Origin: Hofstenia miamia | Taxonomy: Eukaryota > Xenacoelomorpha > Acoela > Hofsteniidae | Length of the DNA stretch: 64,000 nucleotides | Assembly (NCBI GenBank): GCA_900660155.1 | Contig: CABFPE010000229.1 | Span: 95,681-159,680, forward strand | Direction: 5' to 3' | Shown here: piece after piece, positions 1-11,350 of the stretch | Position numbering within the stretch: position 1 is the first letter of the stretch | How the letters are laid out: each line of letters opens with the position of its first letter | The notes under the pieces: model-generated | What the model was told of the DNA's origin: nothing | Seen by the model: only the letters and a program-made list of their open reading frames with translations | Database searches by the model: none | Made by a program: the position numbers and the translations under genes

Positions 1-862
1 ACTGCTCCATTGGATTGTGGGTGGTATGCTGTTGTTTGTTTGCTTGCAATTTCCAGGAGTTTTGCCAGCTCTTGAAAAAGTCCACTCTCAAATTGAGGCC
101 CCTTATCCATTATAATTGTTTCCATCAGCCCTAGTCATAGGATCCATTCTTTTAATATCAGTTCTGCTGTGGTTTCTGCAGTGGTATTCCTCATTGGGAC
201 CATTCTTGCATATTTTGTAAAATTGTCTACCATCACCAGTAGATATTGGTAGCCCTCTGTGTCCTTCAACAACATTTCCAGGTCTATGTGGACTATTTCA
301 TTTGGTTGTGTTGCAATAATTTTCTCTAGTGGCACCCTTTGCATCAGAAAATGTTGCTTGTTGTTTAGGAGGCATGTTGTGCACCTATTAATAATGTCCT
401 TGATAAAATTTCCTCATGGCTGTCATTATAAACCTTGCATTGAATGTTTTCTCCGTCTGTGTGATTACCAGGTGGCACTTCTCATGTATCTTCCTTATCA
501 ACTCTCTTTTGAAATAGTCTGGTATTGCAATCTGGTTATTGTTGGCTTTGATGTATAGTAATCCATTCTTGTTGATTTTCCACTTGTAAAATTTGTAGTA
601 TCCTGCAGTTAATTTTGATTTTTATGATTTCACTAAGGATTATGTCATCTCTCTGTTTGTCCACTATTTCTTTTTCAGATATTTCCTCAATCATTAGTAT
701 TGGTAGCATGGCTTGGCCTTTTTTATCCACATTTATTTCTGGCAGTCCCTTGTATTCAGTGTGTGGCAGAAATTGGAATTGTTTTTTCTCTCCATCTATT
801 TTTACTGCGTCTCTCTGGTATTCTGGTAGTGATGTCCAGAAGTATGTGTTGTTATGTAACAT
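1..862 (-). pseudogene. pol: Integrase of A1, truncated at the window edge
   Basis: Three frames cover the integrase. 862-536 is the linker and the start of the zinc-binding N-domain. 344-135 (VHIDLEMLLKDTEGYQYLLV, then MVDNFTKYARMVPMRNTTAE) is the start of the catalytic core with the first Asp. 130-1 reads MDKGPQFESGLFQELAKLLE with the second Asp. The window ends at the YHPQSNGA block, so the third catalytic residue (Glu) is outside. Frameshifts near 130 and 400-535 break the frame. The plus-strand paralogue is at 14830-15860. Confidence 0.88.
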
Positions 863-893
863 GCCTTTCCTATGCTTGATCGTGAATGTGAAT

Positions 894-1205
894 TCATTTA
901 ATAGTGATCCATTGTGACACTATTCTGGACTTATCTCCAGAACACTTCTTCAACCAAGCCAGTCTGCTGTTGTCTGTGCATACCCTAAACTCTCTACCAA
1001 TGAGGAAGTGTCGAAATTGTTTAATAATTTTGATTAATGTGAGCATCTCTACTTTGGTAGATCTGTAATTTTCTTCACTTGCTCTCAACTTGCGACTGAA
1101 AAACTGAATGGGAACCTCTTTTCCGTTTTTCAGCTGTCCCAGTGTGGCCCTGATCACCACTTTGCTTGCATTGCAATCTAGTATGAATTGTTCATTGTAG
1201 TCCAC
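894..1205 (-). pseudogene. pol: RNase H domain of A1
   Basis: The frame contains QFILDCNASKVVIRATLGQL, QFFSRKLRASEENYRSTKVE and CTDNSRLAWLKK. These are the three signature regions of Gypsy RNase H (DAS..G, the E of the helix, and TDN). In the first, the catalytic Asp is Asn; the paralogue at 14560-14600 still has DCDAS. The domain lies between RT thumb and integrase as expected. Confidence 0.85.
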
Positions 1206-1329
1206 TGTGTTGAGAGATGGTAGTTTTGCCAGTTCTTCTTTAATATTATCTAGTTCTTCCTGCTCCTGCCAGGTCCATACAAATGGTACTGATTTTTCAT
1301 TAATCTGGTAATCTTTGCTGTCTTACCAG

Positions 1330-2653
1330 CTATGTTCTGAATGAAAGTCCCATAGTAATTGAAGAATCCCATTATCCTCTGTATGTGTTTCTTGTTGTTT
1401 GGCTTTTCTATTTTTCAGATCATTTCTCTGGCGTTATCCTTCATGCATATCCTACCTTTCTCTATGGTTCTTCTGAGAAATACTATTTTCTCTTTGAGAA
1501 TGTCATATTTATTCCCATTAATTCGAAGTCCTGCATTTTCCAAAATCATTAACATTCTCTCTAGTTTATCCAGATGTTCTTGGATTGTGTCACTAGTTAC
1601 TATGATGTTGTCTATGTGTCTTAGTCTTTAGCACTTTTGTAATATACCTCTGGAAGGTTGCTGGTGCATTACACAGTCTGAATGTCATATATATCCATTA
1701 ATATAGACCATAGGGAGTTATGAATGCTGTCTTCTCAATATCATCCCCTTCCAACTTTACTTGCCAGTAGGCTTTGCATAGGTCTAGTGTTGTAAAATAT
1801 TTATGCTTACTGGCTTCATAGAGCATGTCTTCTATCCATGGTAGAGGATATGAATCCTTTTTTGTCACCTCGTTTAATTTGCAAAAATCTATGCATATGC
1901 AAAACTTGTCTCCCTTCTTTACAAATATGGTTGGTGCTGCATATGGGCTCTCACTTGGGCAGATAATTTTGTTGTCAATTAGTTCTTCCAGTATGNTTAT
2001 CCTTCATGCATATCCTACCTTTCTCTATGGTTCTTCTGAGAAATACTATTTTCTCTTTGAGAATGTCATATTTATTCCCATTAATTCGAAGTCCTGCATT
2101 TTCCAAAATCATTAACATTCTCTCTAGTTTATCCAGATGTTCTTGGATTGTGTCACTAGTTACTATGATGTTGTCTATGTGTCTTAGTCTTTAGCACTTT
2201 TGTAATATACCTCTGGAAGGTTGCTGGTGCATTACACAGTCTGAATGTCATATATATCCATTAATATAGACCATAGGGAGTTATGAATGCTGTCTTCTCA
2301 ATATCATCCCCTTCCAACTTTACTTGCCAGTAGGCTTTGCATAGGTCTAGTGTTGTAAAATATTTATGCTTACTGGCTTCATAGAGCATGTCTTCTATCC
2401 ATGGTAGAGGATATGAATCCTTTTTTGTCACCTCGTTTAATTTGCAAAAATCTATGCATATGCAAAACTTGTCTCCCTTCTTTACAAATATGGTTGGTGC
2501 TGCATATGGGCTCTCACTTGGGCAGATAATTTTGTTGTCAATTAGTTCTTCCAGTATGATATTGTATTCATCTTTCATCTGTTCAGGTACCCTTCTGACT
2601 GGTAGCTTGATTGGTTTGTCCATTGTTGTGACTATTCTGTGTTTCTTGCCCAC
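1330..2653 (-). pseudogene. pol: Reverse transcriptase of A1, with duplicated block
   Basis: The frame 2653-2261 carries typical Gypsy RT blocks: PSESPYAAPTIFVKKGDK, CIDFCKLNEVTKKDSYPLP and TTLDLCKAYWQVKLEGDD, including the first catalytic Asp. Further on, the catalytic box reads HIDN (about 2165-2185 and again about 1602-1622) instead of Y/F-x-D-D. Thumb sequence with the FNYYGTFIQN-like block follows near 1330-1365. A 562-bp stretch is present twice with one N between (see the repeat entry), so the real RT is shorter than the span shown. Stops and the altered YxDD box make it non-functional. Confidence 0.88.
1434..2558. repeat. Exact 562-bp direct duplication around a single N
   Basis: Bases 1434-1995 recur at 1997-2558 (offset 563), with the only N of this region at 1996. 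Both copies contain the same RT fragment, including the same stop and the same HIDN box. Identity plus a single-N spacer is what an assembler leaves when it joins overlapping contig ends, so this is probably an assembly duplicate rather than biology. Confidence 0.9.
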
Positions 2654-2900
2654 TGCCTGCCCATGCTTATCTTTCTGTAGTTGAATATATGTTTGTGATT
2701 TTCTAACAATTTCTTTAATTGCATGATCTCCTGTTCTTCCAAATGTGGGTAGTCTTCATTATTTATTTCAGGTGTTCTGTATGTGTCTTCCTCTTCTGCT
2801 TTCGTCCCAATGCCCTTGAGTTGGCCTTTGGGAGTACTTGCGACTTCAATGATGTTTGTCCACTCGCCCTTGAGTCAGCCATGTGAAGTACTATCTGTTT

Positions 2901-3600
2901 TCATTTGCAAGTCCTTGAGTCAACTGTGCAAATTACTTGCTCCATCATTGTTCCCATTGCTTTCCAGATGAGTCTGATGTTCAATTTGATGTACTTTCCA
3001 TATATTCTTACTTGAGGTTTCTTTAGGTTAACAATCTGATTCATAGCATTAAGGATTGGTATTCTTCCCTTTCTGTGCTTAATTGTACAAACACTAGACA
3101 GCATTGATATTCTTTTGGTGTTGATGCCTTTGTTGTCATATAGCATTATGTTGGCTGTTACTGTGTCCTCAGTTTCAATTGTGTGCATCTTCCATTGGTG
3201 TGGCTGTAGGTTGATATCTTCCTGCAGTTGAAATGTGATTGTTTTCTGCTTCCCTTGTTCTTCTTCAATCTCCATTTCTTCCTCTCTTACCTTTATATTT
3301 CTGTTGACATAGTTGATGACACATCCAGTTTTTGTCAGAAAATCATCACTTAAGATGACTTCATATGGCAACAGATTGTTGTGTGTGTCCACCACCACTA
3401 AAGATTATTCAAATGTTTGTTCACAATTCTAATCTGTACTGTATTTATCATTCCTTTTGTATTGATATATTCTCCTGATGCATTAATTAGTTGCTTGTTG
3501 CAGCTGTTCAAGTCTTCTCATTTAAATCTTAGCTTCATAGCACATTCATCAGTACTTATCAACATTGCTGCTCCAGTGTTGATTGTTGCTTTAGTCATTA
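2901..3600 (-). pseudogene. Retroelement aspartic protease region of A1 (active-site Asp lost)
   Basis: Just downstream of the zinc knuckle the minus strand reads INTGAAMLIST, with NTGA at 3569-3580. This sits where aspartic proteases of LTR elements carry the D-T/S-G-A active site. Asp is replaced by Asn, so the copy should be inactive. The following frame (3398-2901, starting MVVDTHNNLLPYEVILSDDF) matches the style of the second half of Gypsy proteases and the PR-RT linker. It ends 250 bases before the RT. Confidence 0.7.
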
Positions 3601-3689
3601 CTCCATTAATCACTATCATTATTGTATTTATTGTGTCAAGATTTGTCAGGATCATTATTGATGCATGGTTGTTATGAGTCAGCACTCTA

Positions 3690-3960
3690 ACTAGTTTTCT
3701 TACTCCTTGTCAGTTGGCAATACTTTGACCATCTTGTCTTCTGTTTGCAGTACATCTTCCTCATCGTAGTAAGCTTCTTCATCCCCAATTACATTTATCT
3801 GCTTTGGGCAGTCCTGTTTTTTGTGGCCTTTCTGTCCACAACTGTAACACTTGATGTCTTTCTCTTTTACCTTTCTAGTCTTCCTGTCTTTTCCTTTTAC
3901 TTTTATAATTTTTCTGGTTTCATTTCATTATAAGTTTTATTTGGGATGCATGGTTTGAGG
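3690..3960 (-). pseudogene. gag: gag C-terminal nucleocapsid with CCHC zinc knuckle
   Basis: The minus strand encodes CYSCGQKGHKKQDC at 3808-3849, a textbook C-x2-C-x4-H-x4-C knuckle that binds RNA in retroelement nucleocapsids. Lysine-rich sequence lies before it and an acidic stretch (INVIGDEE) after it. The region from about 3960 to 4450 between knuckle and coiled coil is gag-like low-complexity sequence with stops. Confidence 0.85.
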
Positions 3961-4451
3961 TTGTTCCTCCATGTTGATCCTTCTCTGTGCCATGCAGCCT
4001 TTTCATATATTCAGGCATTGTTTTCAATGGTTGCTTGTATGTTGACCACCTTTCTAATCATTCTTGCTGCTGCTGCCTGTTGGCTCACTTTGCACTCTGC
4101 CATTGTTAATTTGAACATTTGTAGCCATTCAGCAAATGTTGGATTATAACCATCTACCCTTCCATTAAATTTAGGTAGAGTTGCCTTACAAGGTATTGTA
4201 TCACTTGTTGTCAGTTATGGTAAAATTGAATTTTCATATTTGGGTTTCCTGTGGTTTTTCACTGTATCTTCCTACTGCAGTTGTATAGTCAATGCTTTTG
4301 TGATTTTGTTAATGATTATTTGTTTCTCTGCATCTGAGTCTTCATCAGATTCCTCATATGTCACTTCTTTTCTGGAATGGAATTCTATTTAATGGGTTCA
4401 TATGCTGCTCCTGTTCTCTTCTTCTGTCAACTGTATTAATCTTAATTTGTC

Positions 4452-4961
4452 TTACTGTTGCTCCAATTCTCCTGCTTGTAGATCATTGTCCTCTATTAAC
4501 TGCCTAATTGTTTTTTCCAGTTCTTGATTTCTTTTCTGACATTGTTGGTTTCGTTCTAAGAACCTTTTATTAGACTCCAATAATTGGTGGGTGAGGATTT
4601 TGATCTCATTTTGAAATAATTTGCTTTGTTCGTCTAGCTGCATCTCCATATATAATCTAATTTCACTCAATATGGTTTCATTTTATCATTCCATCTCTTT
4701 GAATTTGTTGGTTAGTTGTTCTATTTCATGTTTTAGAAGTGCTTCATTTTCCTGGCTCTTCCTCAACATATCGAAGATGTCTGGTGGGTTTGTCTCTGTG
4801 GGTGAATTGAGGGATTGCAATTCCATGTCAGTGGCTGAGTTCTCACCAAAGTATGGTGATGAACATATTGCTCTAGGGGTTACTGCCTTGATTGCAGTTT
4901 TCTTTGTGCTGCCCTTCTTACCTTTTTCATATTTTCTCTTTGGTTTGTAGTGGTCTTCCAT
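4452..4961 (-). pseudogene. gag: gag N-terminal part of element A1
   Basis: The first reading frame after the primer site starts at 4961 (MEDHYKPKRKYEKGKKG...) and has a basic N-terminus. A glutamate/lysine/glutamine-rich stretch (NEALLKHEIEQLTNKFKEME) follows and looks like a coiled coil. A second frame at 4670-4452 continues in the same style (QNEIKILTHQLLESNKRFLE). A stop or frameshift near 4686 separates the two. Gag of Gypsy elements forms the virus-like particle; this copy cannot be translated through. Confidence 0.65.
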
Positions 4962-5139
4962 TTTTTATCACAATTCTGGAATCCTGTTAAAGTGCTTTAG
5001 TTTGGTTTCAGGTAATTCTCTCTATTAACTAGTTTATTTTCCATGTCACTGTTTGTTGCTTACTTTCACTTTCACTTGTAGCTCTTGTCATTGTATGCAG
5101 GTAGTTCTACTGAATGTTTCTTTTTAAAAGTTGCAGTTC

Positions 5140-5158
5140 TTGGCTGTCATGGTCGCTA
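5140..5158 (-). promoter_or_regulatory. Primer binding site-like sequence of element A1
   Basis: Directly after the LTR terminus (minus strand ...GGATGTTACA ending at 5159) comes TAGCGACCATGACAGCC. It resembles, with a few mismatches, the tRNA-Arg-type primer sites I remember for the mdg1/412 lineage of Gypsy elements. The position next to the LTR end is the main support; the tRNA identity is inferred. Confidence 0.45.
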
Positions 5159-5442
5159 TGTAACATCCTTTACCAGGCATCATTACTATTTATTTCTTGC
5201 TACTGCATAACACTAGTCATAGTTTTGTGGGTAGGGATTTACCTAATTAGATACTGCTTGGCTTTTGTTTCTATTAACATAATGTAACTAGATTTAACTG
5301 TTCACTATTTAGGTGATGAAGCCATGTGGCAGTTTCTCCAATCATTGATATATATATATATACTGCATATATATATATATATACTGTATATATTTCATTT
5401 TAACCTAACAAACCAAACAAGCATAATGAATGTTTATGTTAT
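5159..5442 (-). repeat. 3' part of the 5' LTR of A1, with a TA-rich insertion
   Basis: On the minus strand this ends ATGCCTGGTAAAGGATGTTACA. It matches the last part of LTR C (34790-34952), sharing TCACCTAAATAGTGAACAG and AAATCCCTACCCACAAA. Upstream of that, from about 5345 to 5442, sit two (TA)n runs and a 40-bp segment without a match in the other LTRs. The rest of this LTR is missing. Confidence 0.7.
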
Positions 5443-6595
5443 TGTAGCATCTGCTACCAAGCATTGACATAGGTTAAATGATTCTTTTAAATGATTATTC
5501 CTTCTTCTACGTGGGTAGGGATGTACACACATTAGCTATTTACTGTATATATTTCTGTTAATCTTCACTTAACCAAAATAAATGAATACTGTTTAGGTAC
5601 TTTGCTATCATAGCTCTTCTCTGTGATTAGTGTGTATGTGGCCTCTGACTGACTCTGATCTCTGCATCACCTCACTCGTATTTCCATTGCTGAATTAAGT
5701 GGCTTCCAACCTCAGCTCAATGAAGTTCTTATGTGTTCCCTATCCTAGCTTGGTGTAGTTCTCAATGCTAGTTGTAACTGACTTAAACTCAATTTGTACT
5801 GTGTATTTATGTCACATTTCAACATTGCAATGTCACTAGCTGCTTAATAATTATTACTTTAGCCATTACTGAAAACTATTGGCTTTAATCAAGTTAAAAT
5901 AATTAAGTTACTTAATAACTTGCAGCTTCCTACCTTACATTTAAATAACATAATACATGCTCAGTCACTTTATCATTCTATTATGGGTCACCTAAGTCTA
6001 TCACATAAAATAGGTATAACCTATGTTAGGCTATCCAGCCCTATCCTACCAAATTTGATTATAAATTACATGTAAATGATCAAATTGATAGCCAGCAAAA
6101 CAGAGAAAAACTCCTATTCATACACCTAACATAAATGCAGGTTCATGGTTTGGATCAAGGACCCTTGAGTTGCTCCCAATGTGTTTCCAAACCACTACTA
6201 CTGCATTTACCATTTAGATTGACATTTTGTATTAAATAATCAAACCAATATAAAATCTAAGAATAAGATTTTTGAAAAATTTACTTCAACAACTTCCAAA
6301 TTGATTTATGCTCTATTTATAGTTAACTTTGAAAATGTACCTGTTGTTCAAAATTCAAATTTAATTTGTCTGCCAAAATGGCTGAAAATAATGGAAGCAA
6401 ATTCACCCCCTTTGTTTTGTCAAATTTGACAACAAGTACTAATTTGCTATATTATTACTTGGTTGCATTTTACAAAGATAATTCTAATAATTGAACTTAA
6501 ATTGTTTTTCTAAGTAATCATAATTTGATCTTAGTTTCAACAAATCACTTGTTCTTTTTTCTTCATTAGCAGCATTTTCTTTGGATTATGCTACA
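5443..6595 (-). mobile_element. LTR of family A (left outer end of palindrome)
   Basis: Reads TGTAGCAT...ATGCTACA, perfect 8-bp inverted ends. By comparison with the solo copy at 29317-30470, the LTR start is at 6595 and its end at 5443. A TATA-like TATAAATAG lies on the minus strand at 6313-6321. The inner flank is CTAG (6596-6599), as at the right copy. The outer flank is TTAT (5439-5442), so this LTR does not have matching target duplications and is probably a junction of two different LTR A copies. Confidence 0.8.
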
Positions 6596-6669
6596 CTAGT
6601 GAAGAGAGCAAACAAAATGATCCATGAAGAGAGAGTCATCATTCTTAATTAGATACACTTGTGGGGGAG
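6596..6669 (+). pseudogene. C-terminal tail of the unidentified post-pol ORF plus polypurine tract
   Basis: The sequence CTAGTGAAGAGAGCAAACAAAATG onward matches the end of the ORF at 22205-22268 (VKRANKIIHGERSSF there; VKRANKMIHEERVIILN then stop here). The purine run GTGGGGGAG at 6661-6669 directly precedes the LTR B start and is the likely polypurine tract that primes plus-strand DNA synthesis in LTR elements. Confidence 0.65.
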
Positions 6670-7884
6670 TGCAGCAAAATCATGTGAGTACAAAGAATGT
6701 TAAAGAAAGTAACCAAGACTATCAGTAATTATTTTAAATATACTTTTGGCCAAAACACAATTATTATCCTTTTAATTTTTATAAATACAATTGGGCAGTT
6801 TTAATATTATGTTTTGACAGCAAAACAGTTTTCAAAATCTAAAAAAATGAAATGGCTACAGCTAATTAGATGACATTGTGTAATCAACAGCAGACCAATA
6901 AATTAGTGAATTTTAAACAAATTTGAATCTATGAACAGGTGCATGCTGATTGTTTAATTTTTTATGCAATATGATTATAAATAGTGTGAAATGGATTTAT
7001 TTGGTGATGGACTTACTTCATTTGATATCTTTTAATGTCTTATCAGGTTTGATTAAACAAGTCATGCAGAAAGCTAAATGTCTGAGCACATGAGTAGTAC
7101 CTGGTGGTCACCAGATTTACTAAAGAGATGCTTGGAGCTGACACTCATTCAGCTTTTCACAATGCAGTGTGTCTGGTGGCCATGGACTTCCTCTGTCATG
7201 TGCTCTTATGTTAAGTCTTTATGTAGGTGTTTTTATTTCATAGTAGCTTTCCAACCAACTTATTTGGTATTATAACTCATATCTTTAAACAGCTGGATAG
7301 CTTCCATTAGGCTAACCCTTTTAGATCCATATTATTAAGGTGCAGTAATAAGCTTTATTATACATATGAGCTGCCTTTGAGTCCTGAATTATATTAAATG
7401 TTGTTTATTGTAATTGTAATCTTGGACATATTATGTGACCTTCAACTATGACAGTTAAGTTGCCAATTACTACCAACCATATTGATTGTTCACATATTAG
7501 TGTTATCTATCTGTATGGTTCATAATAAGCTAATGAATGGTTGTGAACTTTCATTTATTGCTATTATCAGTAATAACAAGAACAATCAATACACTAAATT
7601 GGGAGTGAATTACAACACATTTCCACACCATGAGCTTTGTTTTTGAGTCACAATTGCTTCCAATGTAACTGGTGATGTCTTACTACTCCATGTTCCTCTT
7701 TGTGTTCTGACCCTGATAACAACTTGCTGCTTTCAATCTAAACAAGTTTTTAGTAATACCTTACTTTGCTAGAAATGAAAGCGGATTAATTGGAATTGTA
7801 CATTTGGCTAAAAATAATAAATTATTGGAAATCATTTTAGCATTACCAAAATATGTCCATAAATCTCTGTGTACAGATTCTACA
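6670..7884 (+). mobile_element. LTR of family B (3' LTR), left arm
   Basis: Starts TGCAGCAAAATCATGTGAG directly after the polypurine tract and ends GTACAGATTCTACA. It is the reverse complement of 28029-29242 and is homologous to the LTRs at 12580-13637, 33169-35508 and 38278-39565. The start differs slightly from the family form TGTGGCATAATC. Confidence 0.82.
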
Positions 7885-8159
7885 ATAAACTGACTGGTGG
7901 GACTACCTTCTGTACTCTTATTGATGTTCAACATTTATTTATATTTTTTTATTATTATTTATTTTTGCAGAGGGCATACTTGAATGTTAACCAAGCAGAA
8001 TTAGCATTCCTAAATTAAATATGCTTTACATAAATCATTGCTAATATTATTAAGATGCATTAAAGAATTAATTCAAGCCATTCCTTTGATGTTTCATTCC
8101 TAACAAAAGCTATAATCATTTTTGGTTTAACTCTTTGTTTGTAAATAGATATAAATGGC

Positions 8160-9460
8160 TATGAATGATCTGAAGTACTTGGAACATTACAAAGGTTGAA
8201 ACTCACGTTCCCCAATTTCATTTCCACCAAGTCTGGCATCACCAGAAATTAAAAACCATTAGAGACATGATTTCAAAGAAATTGTAATTATATACTTGAA
8301 GAAATATACATATTTATTTATGCTTATTTCAATTAGATTTCTATTTAGTTTAGATCATTGAAATACAGAATTGAACAATGTATTTTATTCTCAGGGAATG
8401 AGAAACTAGAATTGATAAAAAACAGATCTAAACAATTATCTTACTAGAGTCACAGTTGCTGAATCCCCTGATGTCACAATTGTTCTTTGACAATTTACAA
8501 CATTAAAGGAAATGGACTCACTATTTTTAATGAAAATTCTTTTTACAGAAATTTGGACCAAAAAACAACTGTCAACTCTATTAAAAACTTATTCACAAAG
8601 TGCACTGAACATTGAATGTACCTCTGCCAAATTCCATATCTCTAATGAAAACATTACCAACTTTCATCCTAACTTACCTTCAGCTACCCTATGGGAGCAC
8701 ACAGTATGCAGACAAATGAACTATCCTGTAACCAAAGTGCTCACTTAGTTAAAGCTCACGCCAACCAACCAAATGTCTTTAGAGAAATGTGTTTCTACCA
8801 AAACCAATTACTGTATCCCTTTGCAATTAATTCACACATCCATGATTCAACTGGCATCACATTCAAAATATGGAAAGAAGTGGACATTTAAAATACCACT
8901 TACAGAGAACAAATAAGATTTTAACAATATCAGAGACTTATTAAAATAATCAACTCCAACAGATATCAACTAAGTAAATCAAAACTAATCAAAGAAGTTA
9001 ATACATCATGACTATACTGTGATAGACATGTACCACTGGAACATATATTTTGCAGAGGCAAACCTATACAAAAACAAATCAAGTAGATTATGTCCATTAT
9101 TAACAAACTACATAATCATAGACTCATATTATTCTCAGGTATTGGAGATTTGATGTGGTGCAATCTAATCAAAGAAAATATCAAATACTAAGACATATCA
9201 AAATGCATTGAGATCATCACTATGATGAGAGCCAGCATTACTGATCTTGAAAAGATGACTGAAGAAATTGTTTCTAATAACATTTTAAGCTTCATTGATG
9301 AAGTAAAGAGCCATTCTAATTTACTAAGTTTTTATAAGTTTTTCTATTCAAAAACTCTTATTACTAAAGAAGACACTCATGCTTTTAATATTGATGTGAA
9401 AATGACATTGCTTATTGCAATTAAAGGGCTGTGATTATACCTTAAGTTCATTCATTACTA
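8160..9460 (+). pseudogene. Degenerate copy of the unidentified post-pol ORF
   Basis: Several broken frames run in one direction: 8512-8748 (ending WEHTVCRQMNYPVTKVLT), 8691-8891 and 9222-9434. The last ends KMTLLIAIKGL, the same block found at the end of the ORF in element B (about 30660-30720), at 13.9 kb and after the integrase at 15.88 kb. Cysteines are scattered but I see no signal peptide or clear membrane segment. I cannot name the protein. 7885-8159, between the LTR and this region, is AT-rich with nothing recognisable. Confidence 0.4.
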
Positions 9461-11119
9461 AATACAATTTATGAATTCAAAATTTTATATGTACATAAAT
9501 GACACAATTGATAACAAACATTCCAGATATATCTAGGACTATCCCACATTCTCATTAAATGTGATGTAGTGCTCTGCCAACATTTTTTTGTTGGCACCCT
9601 TTTCATTATTGTGAATAACCCCTAAGACATCCTGATCTGTCTTTGCATTCCCTGCTTAATATGATGTGATGAATAGCAGAATTTTTGTAAGACAGTTCAT
9701 TTATTCATTACATTAATTCAAACTGCTTTACTTGCATGAGTAACTATGCTTTGACAATGTGGGCTTTTTGAAATCAATTCAATTTGATTTGATTAGCATT
9801 CAAAAAGTTGATTATTGATTTCATTCTATTCAATTATTGAAAACTAAATTTAATTGTTTTTAAACATTTATTTCATGTACTCTCTTATGAACATTAAGAA
9901 CACAAACATCTTCAGAGTTGAGAGATTGTCTGACAATAACCACTTTGCTTCTAAATAATCAGTATATATTGCTTGAAATGTGTTATAATGTACTTACATA
10001 TATCAAAAAATAAAATTTGACTTTCAACAGAATTTTTTACTAATACTTTACTAAAAAGTAAATACATTGTTCAACATGACATTACCACAATTAGTTTGAC
10101 TTGAAATTATATTTTTTAACAAAACTATAGAAATTTTATTATTAAATTTAAAGCTTTTATTTAGAAGCTCTGTAGCTAATTAGTCAATTTTCACCTTATT
10201 TTGACCTAAAAATGTTCAACCAGCAGAATATTTTACATTTTTAAGCTCACAACATACAATGTCTTTTAGTATGTAATCACATCTTGCAAATATCTTTCTT
10301 ACCAACAAAAAAATTTGACTTTTTTAACTTTTTTAACTTAGTAATTACTGAAGTTATCTTTGTTCATATTTGACTGATACATTTTGTTCTAAAATGGCAA
10401 CATGTGTAACTAGTGTAATTCTTTTGAAATTCAATAGAAAGCAAATAATATGTGATCAAGTTAACCTATTGTGGATAAAGATTCAATTTAATTCACTTAT
10501 TAAAATCTGCACTATTTTTGATTTAATTTGTCAATGCATTGTCCAGAATTATGGGCAACTGGCAAATGGAGAAGTAATCATTCAGACACTACAGATGATA
10601 ATTCTGTAGTCATTATCTTCTATCAAAGATAGCTCATTAGACAATCACCCTGATGGTATCTAGCTGTTGAATAAAACTGATTATATTACAAATGAACCAG
10701 GTGTTTCAAGAAGCAATATTTTTTAGCTTACTATAGAGTGTTTATAAAATCAATTAAGAGGTTTTAGATATACACAAGATTATGATTTAGAAACAACCTT
10801 CATATAGCAATACCATTTGGCCAAATCACTTCATCCTGAATGAAAACAAACTGAAATCCCTTGAAATAGGAATACTATTTTGATACTGTGTTGTGCTTTT
10901 TCTCTATTTTCTTCAAAGTATTTCATAGACCAGATTCACTTACAGATGAATTGAGTTTGCACATAAAATGTAACATGCTTCCTTAAAGGCCATAGAACAG
11001 CTGCTTTTCTGAGCCCTTCTTTTCTATGGAATTTTTACAGCTATTACAATTTTGCCAAGCAGCATCAGAAGGAATCTCAGTAAAAGAGTGAGTTTGTTGT
11101 TGTTTGTATCAAGATCCAT
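9461..11119. other. AT-rich stretch without recognisable genes
   Basis: Only short chance frames are present (for example 10370-10609). No repeat ends, tRNA boxes or domain motifs were seen. The mirrored copy is 24794-26452. Confidence 0.5.
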
Positions 11120-11350
11120 TTGAGGCTTGTGTCTCTATTGTGGTAACTCATGAGTTGATATCTTGATGAGATCAGTAAAATTTGTTTTTAGTTCAGAGAT
11201 ATTTTCATCAATACTGTGTAAACTAGATAACTTATTTTCCATTTTCAATGAGGTAAATTCCTCAACCTTCAAGCAATTTGAGCAATTCCAGTAGATTGCT
11301 TAAGCAGCAATACTAGAAACTGCTTTCATTTTAAATTTATTTCATTGCAT
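11120..11350 (-). pseudogene. LINE ORF1 fragment: end of a PHD-like finger plus coiled coil
   Basis: Read on the minus strand (or plus at 24563-24793), the translation runs WNCSNCLKVEEFTSLKMENK, then a heptad-like stretch with SSLHSIDENISELKTNFTDL, and then a stop. W-x-C-x2-C is the usual end of a PHD finger, and PHD plus coiled coil is a known ORF1 layout in CR1-like LINEs. A similar layout is at 63721-64000. The zinc-finger start is lost in stops. Confidence 0.45.

Larger units (their letters stand above)
1..5158 (-). mobile_element. Ty3/Gypsy LTR retrotransposon A1, internal region (degenerate, truncated by window edge)
   Basis: Read on the minus strand from 5158 down to 1, the order is primer-binding-site-like sequence, gag with coiled coil and CCHC zinc knuckle, protease, reverse transcriptase, RNase H, integrase. 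This PR-RT-RH-IN order is that of Ty3/Gypsy (Metaviridae-like) elements. All genes are broken by stops and frameshifts, and the integrase is cut by the left window edge just before its last catalytic glutamate. A second relic of a related pol lies on the plus strand at 14065-16141. The body of the 5' LTR is damaged: only its last part (5159-5442) is present. Confidence 0.9.

Noticed and set aside
259-5000. Plus-strand frames such as 259-558, 615-917 and 4621-4950
   Set aside because: They lie opposite the recognisable minus-strand Gypsy genes and have hydrophobic, family-less translations typical of antisense frames.
10370-10609. 79-codon frame and its mirror at 25304-25543
   Set aside because: No motif, isolated in AT-rich DNA, no supporting codon pattern.
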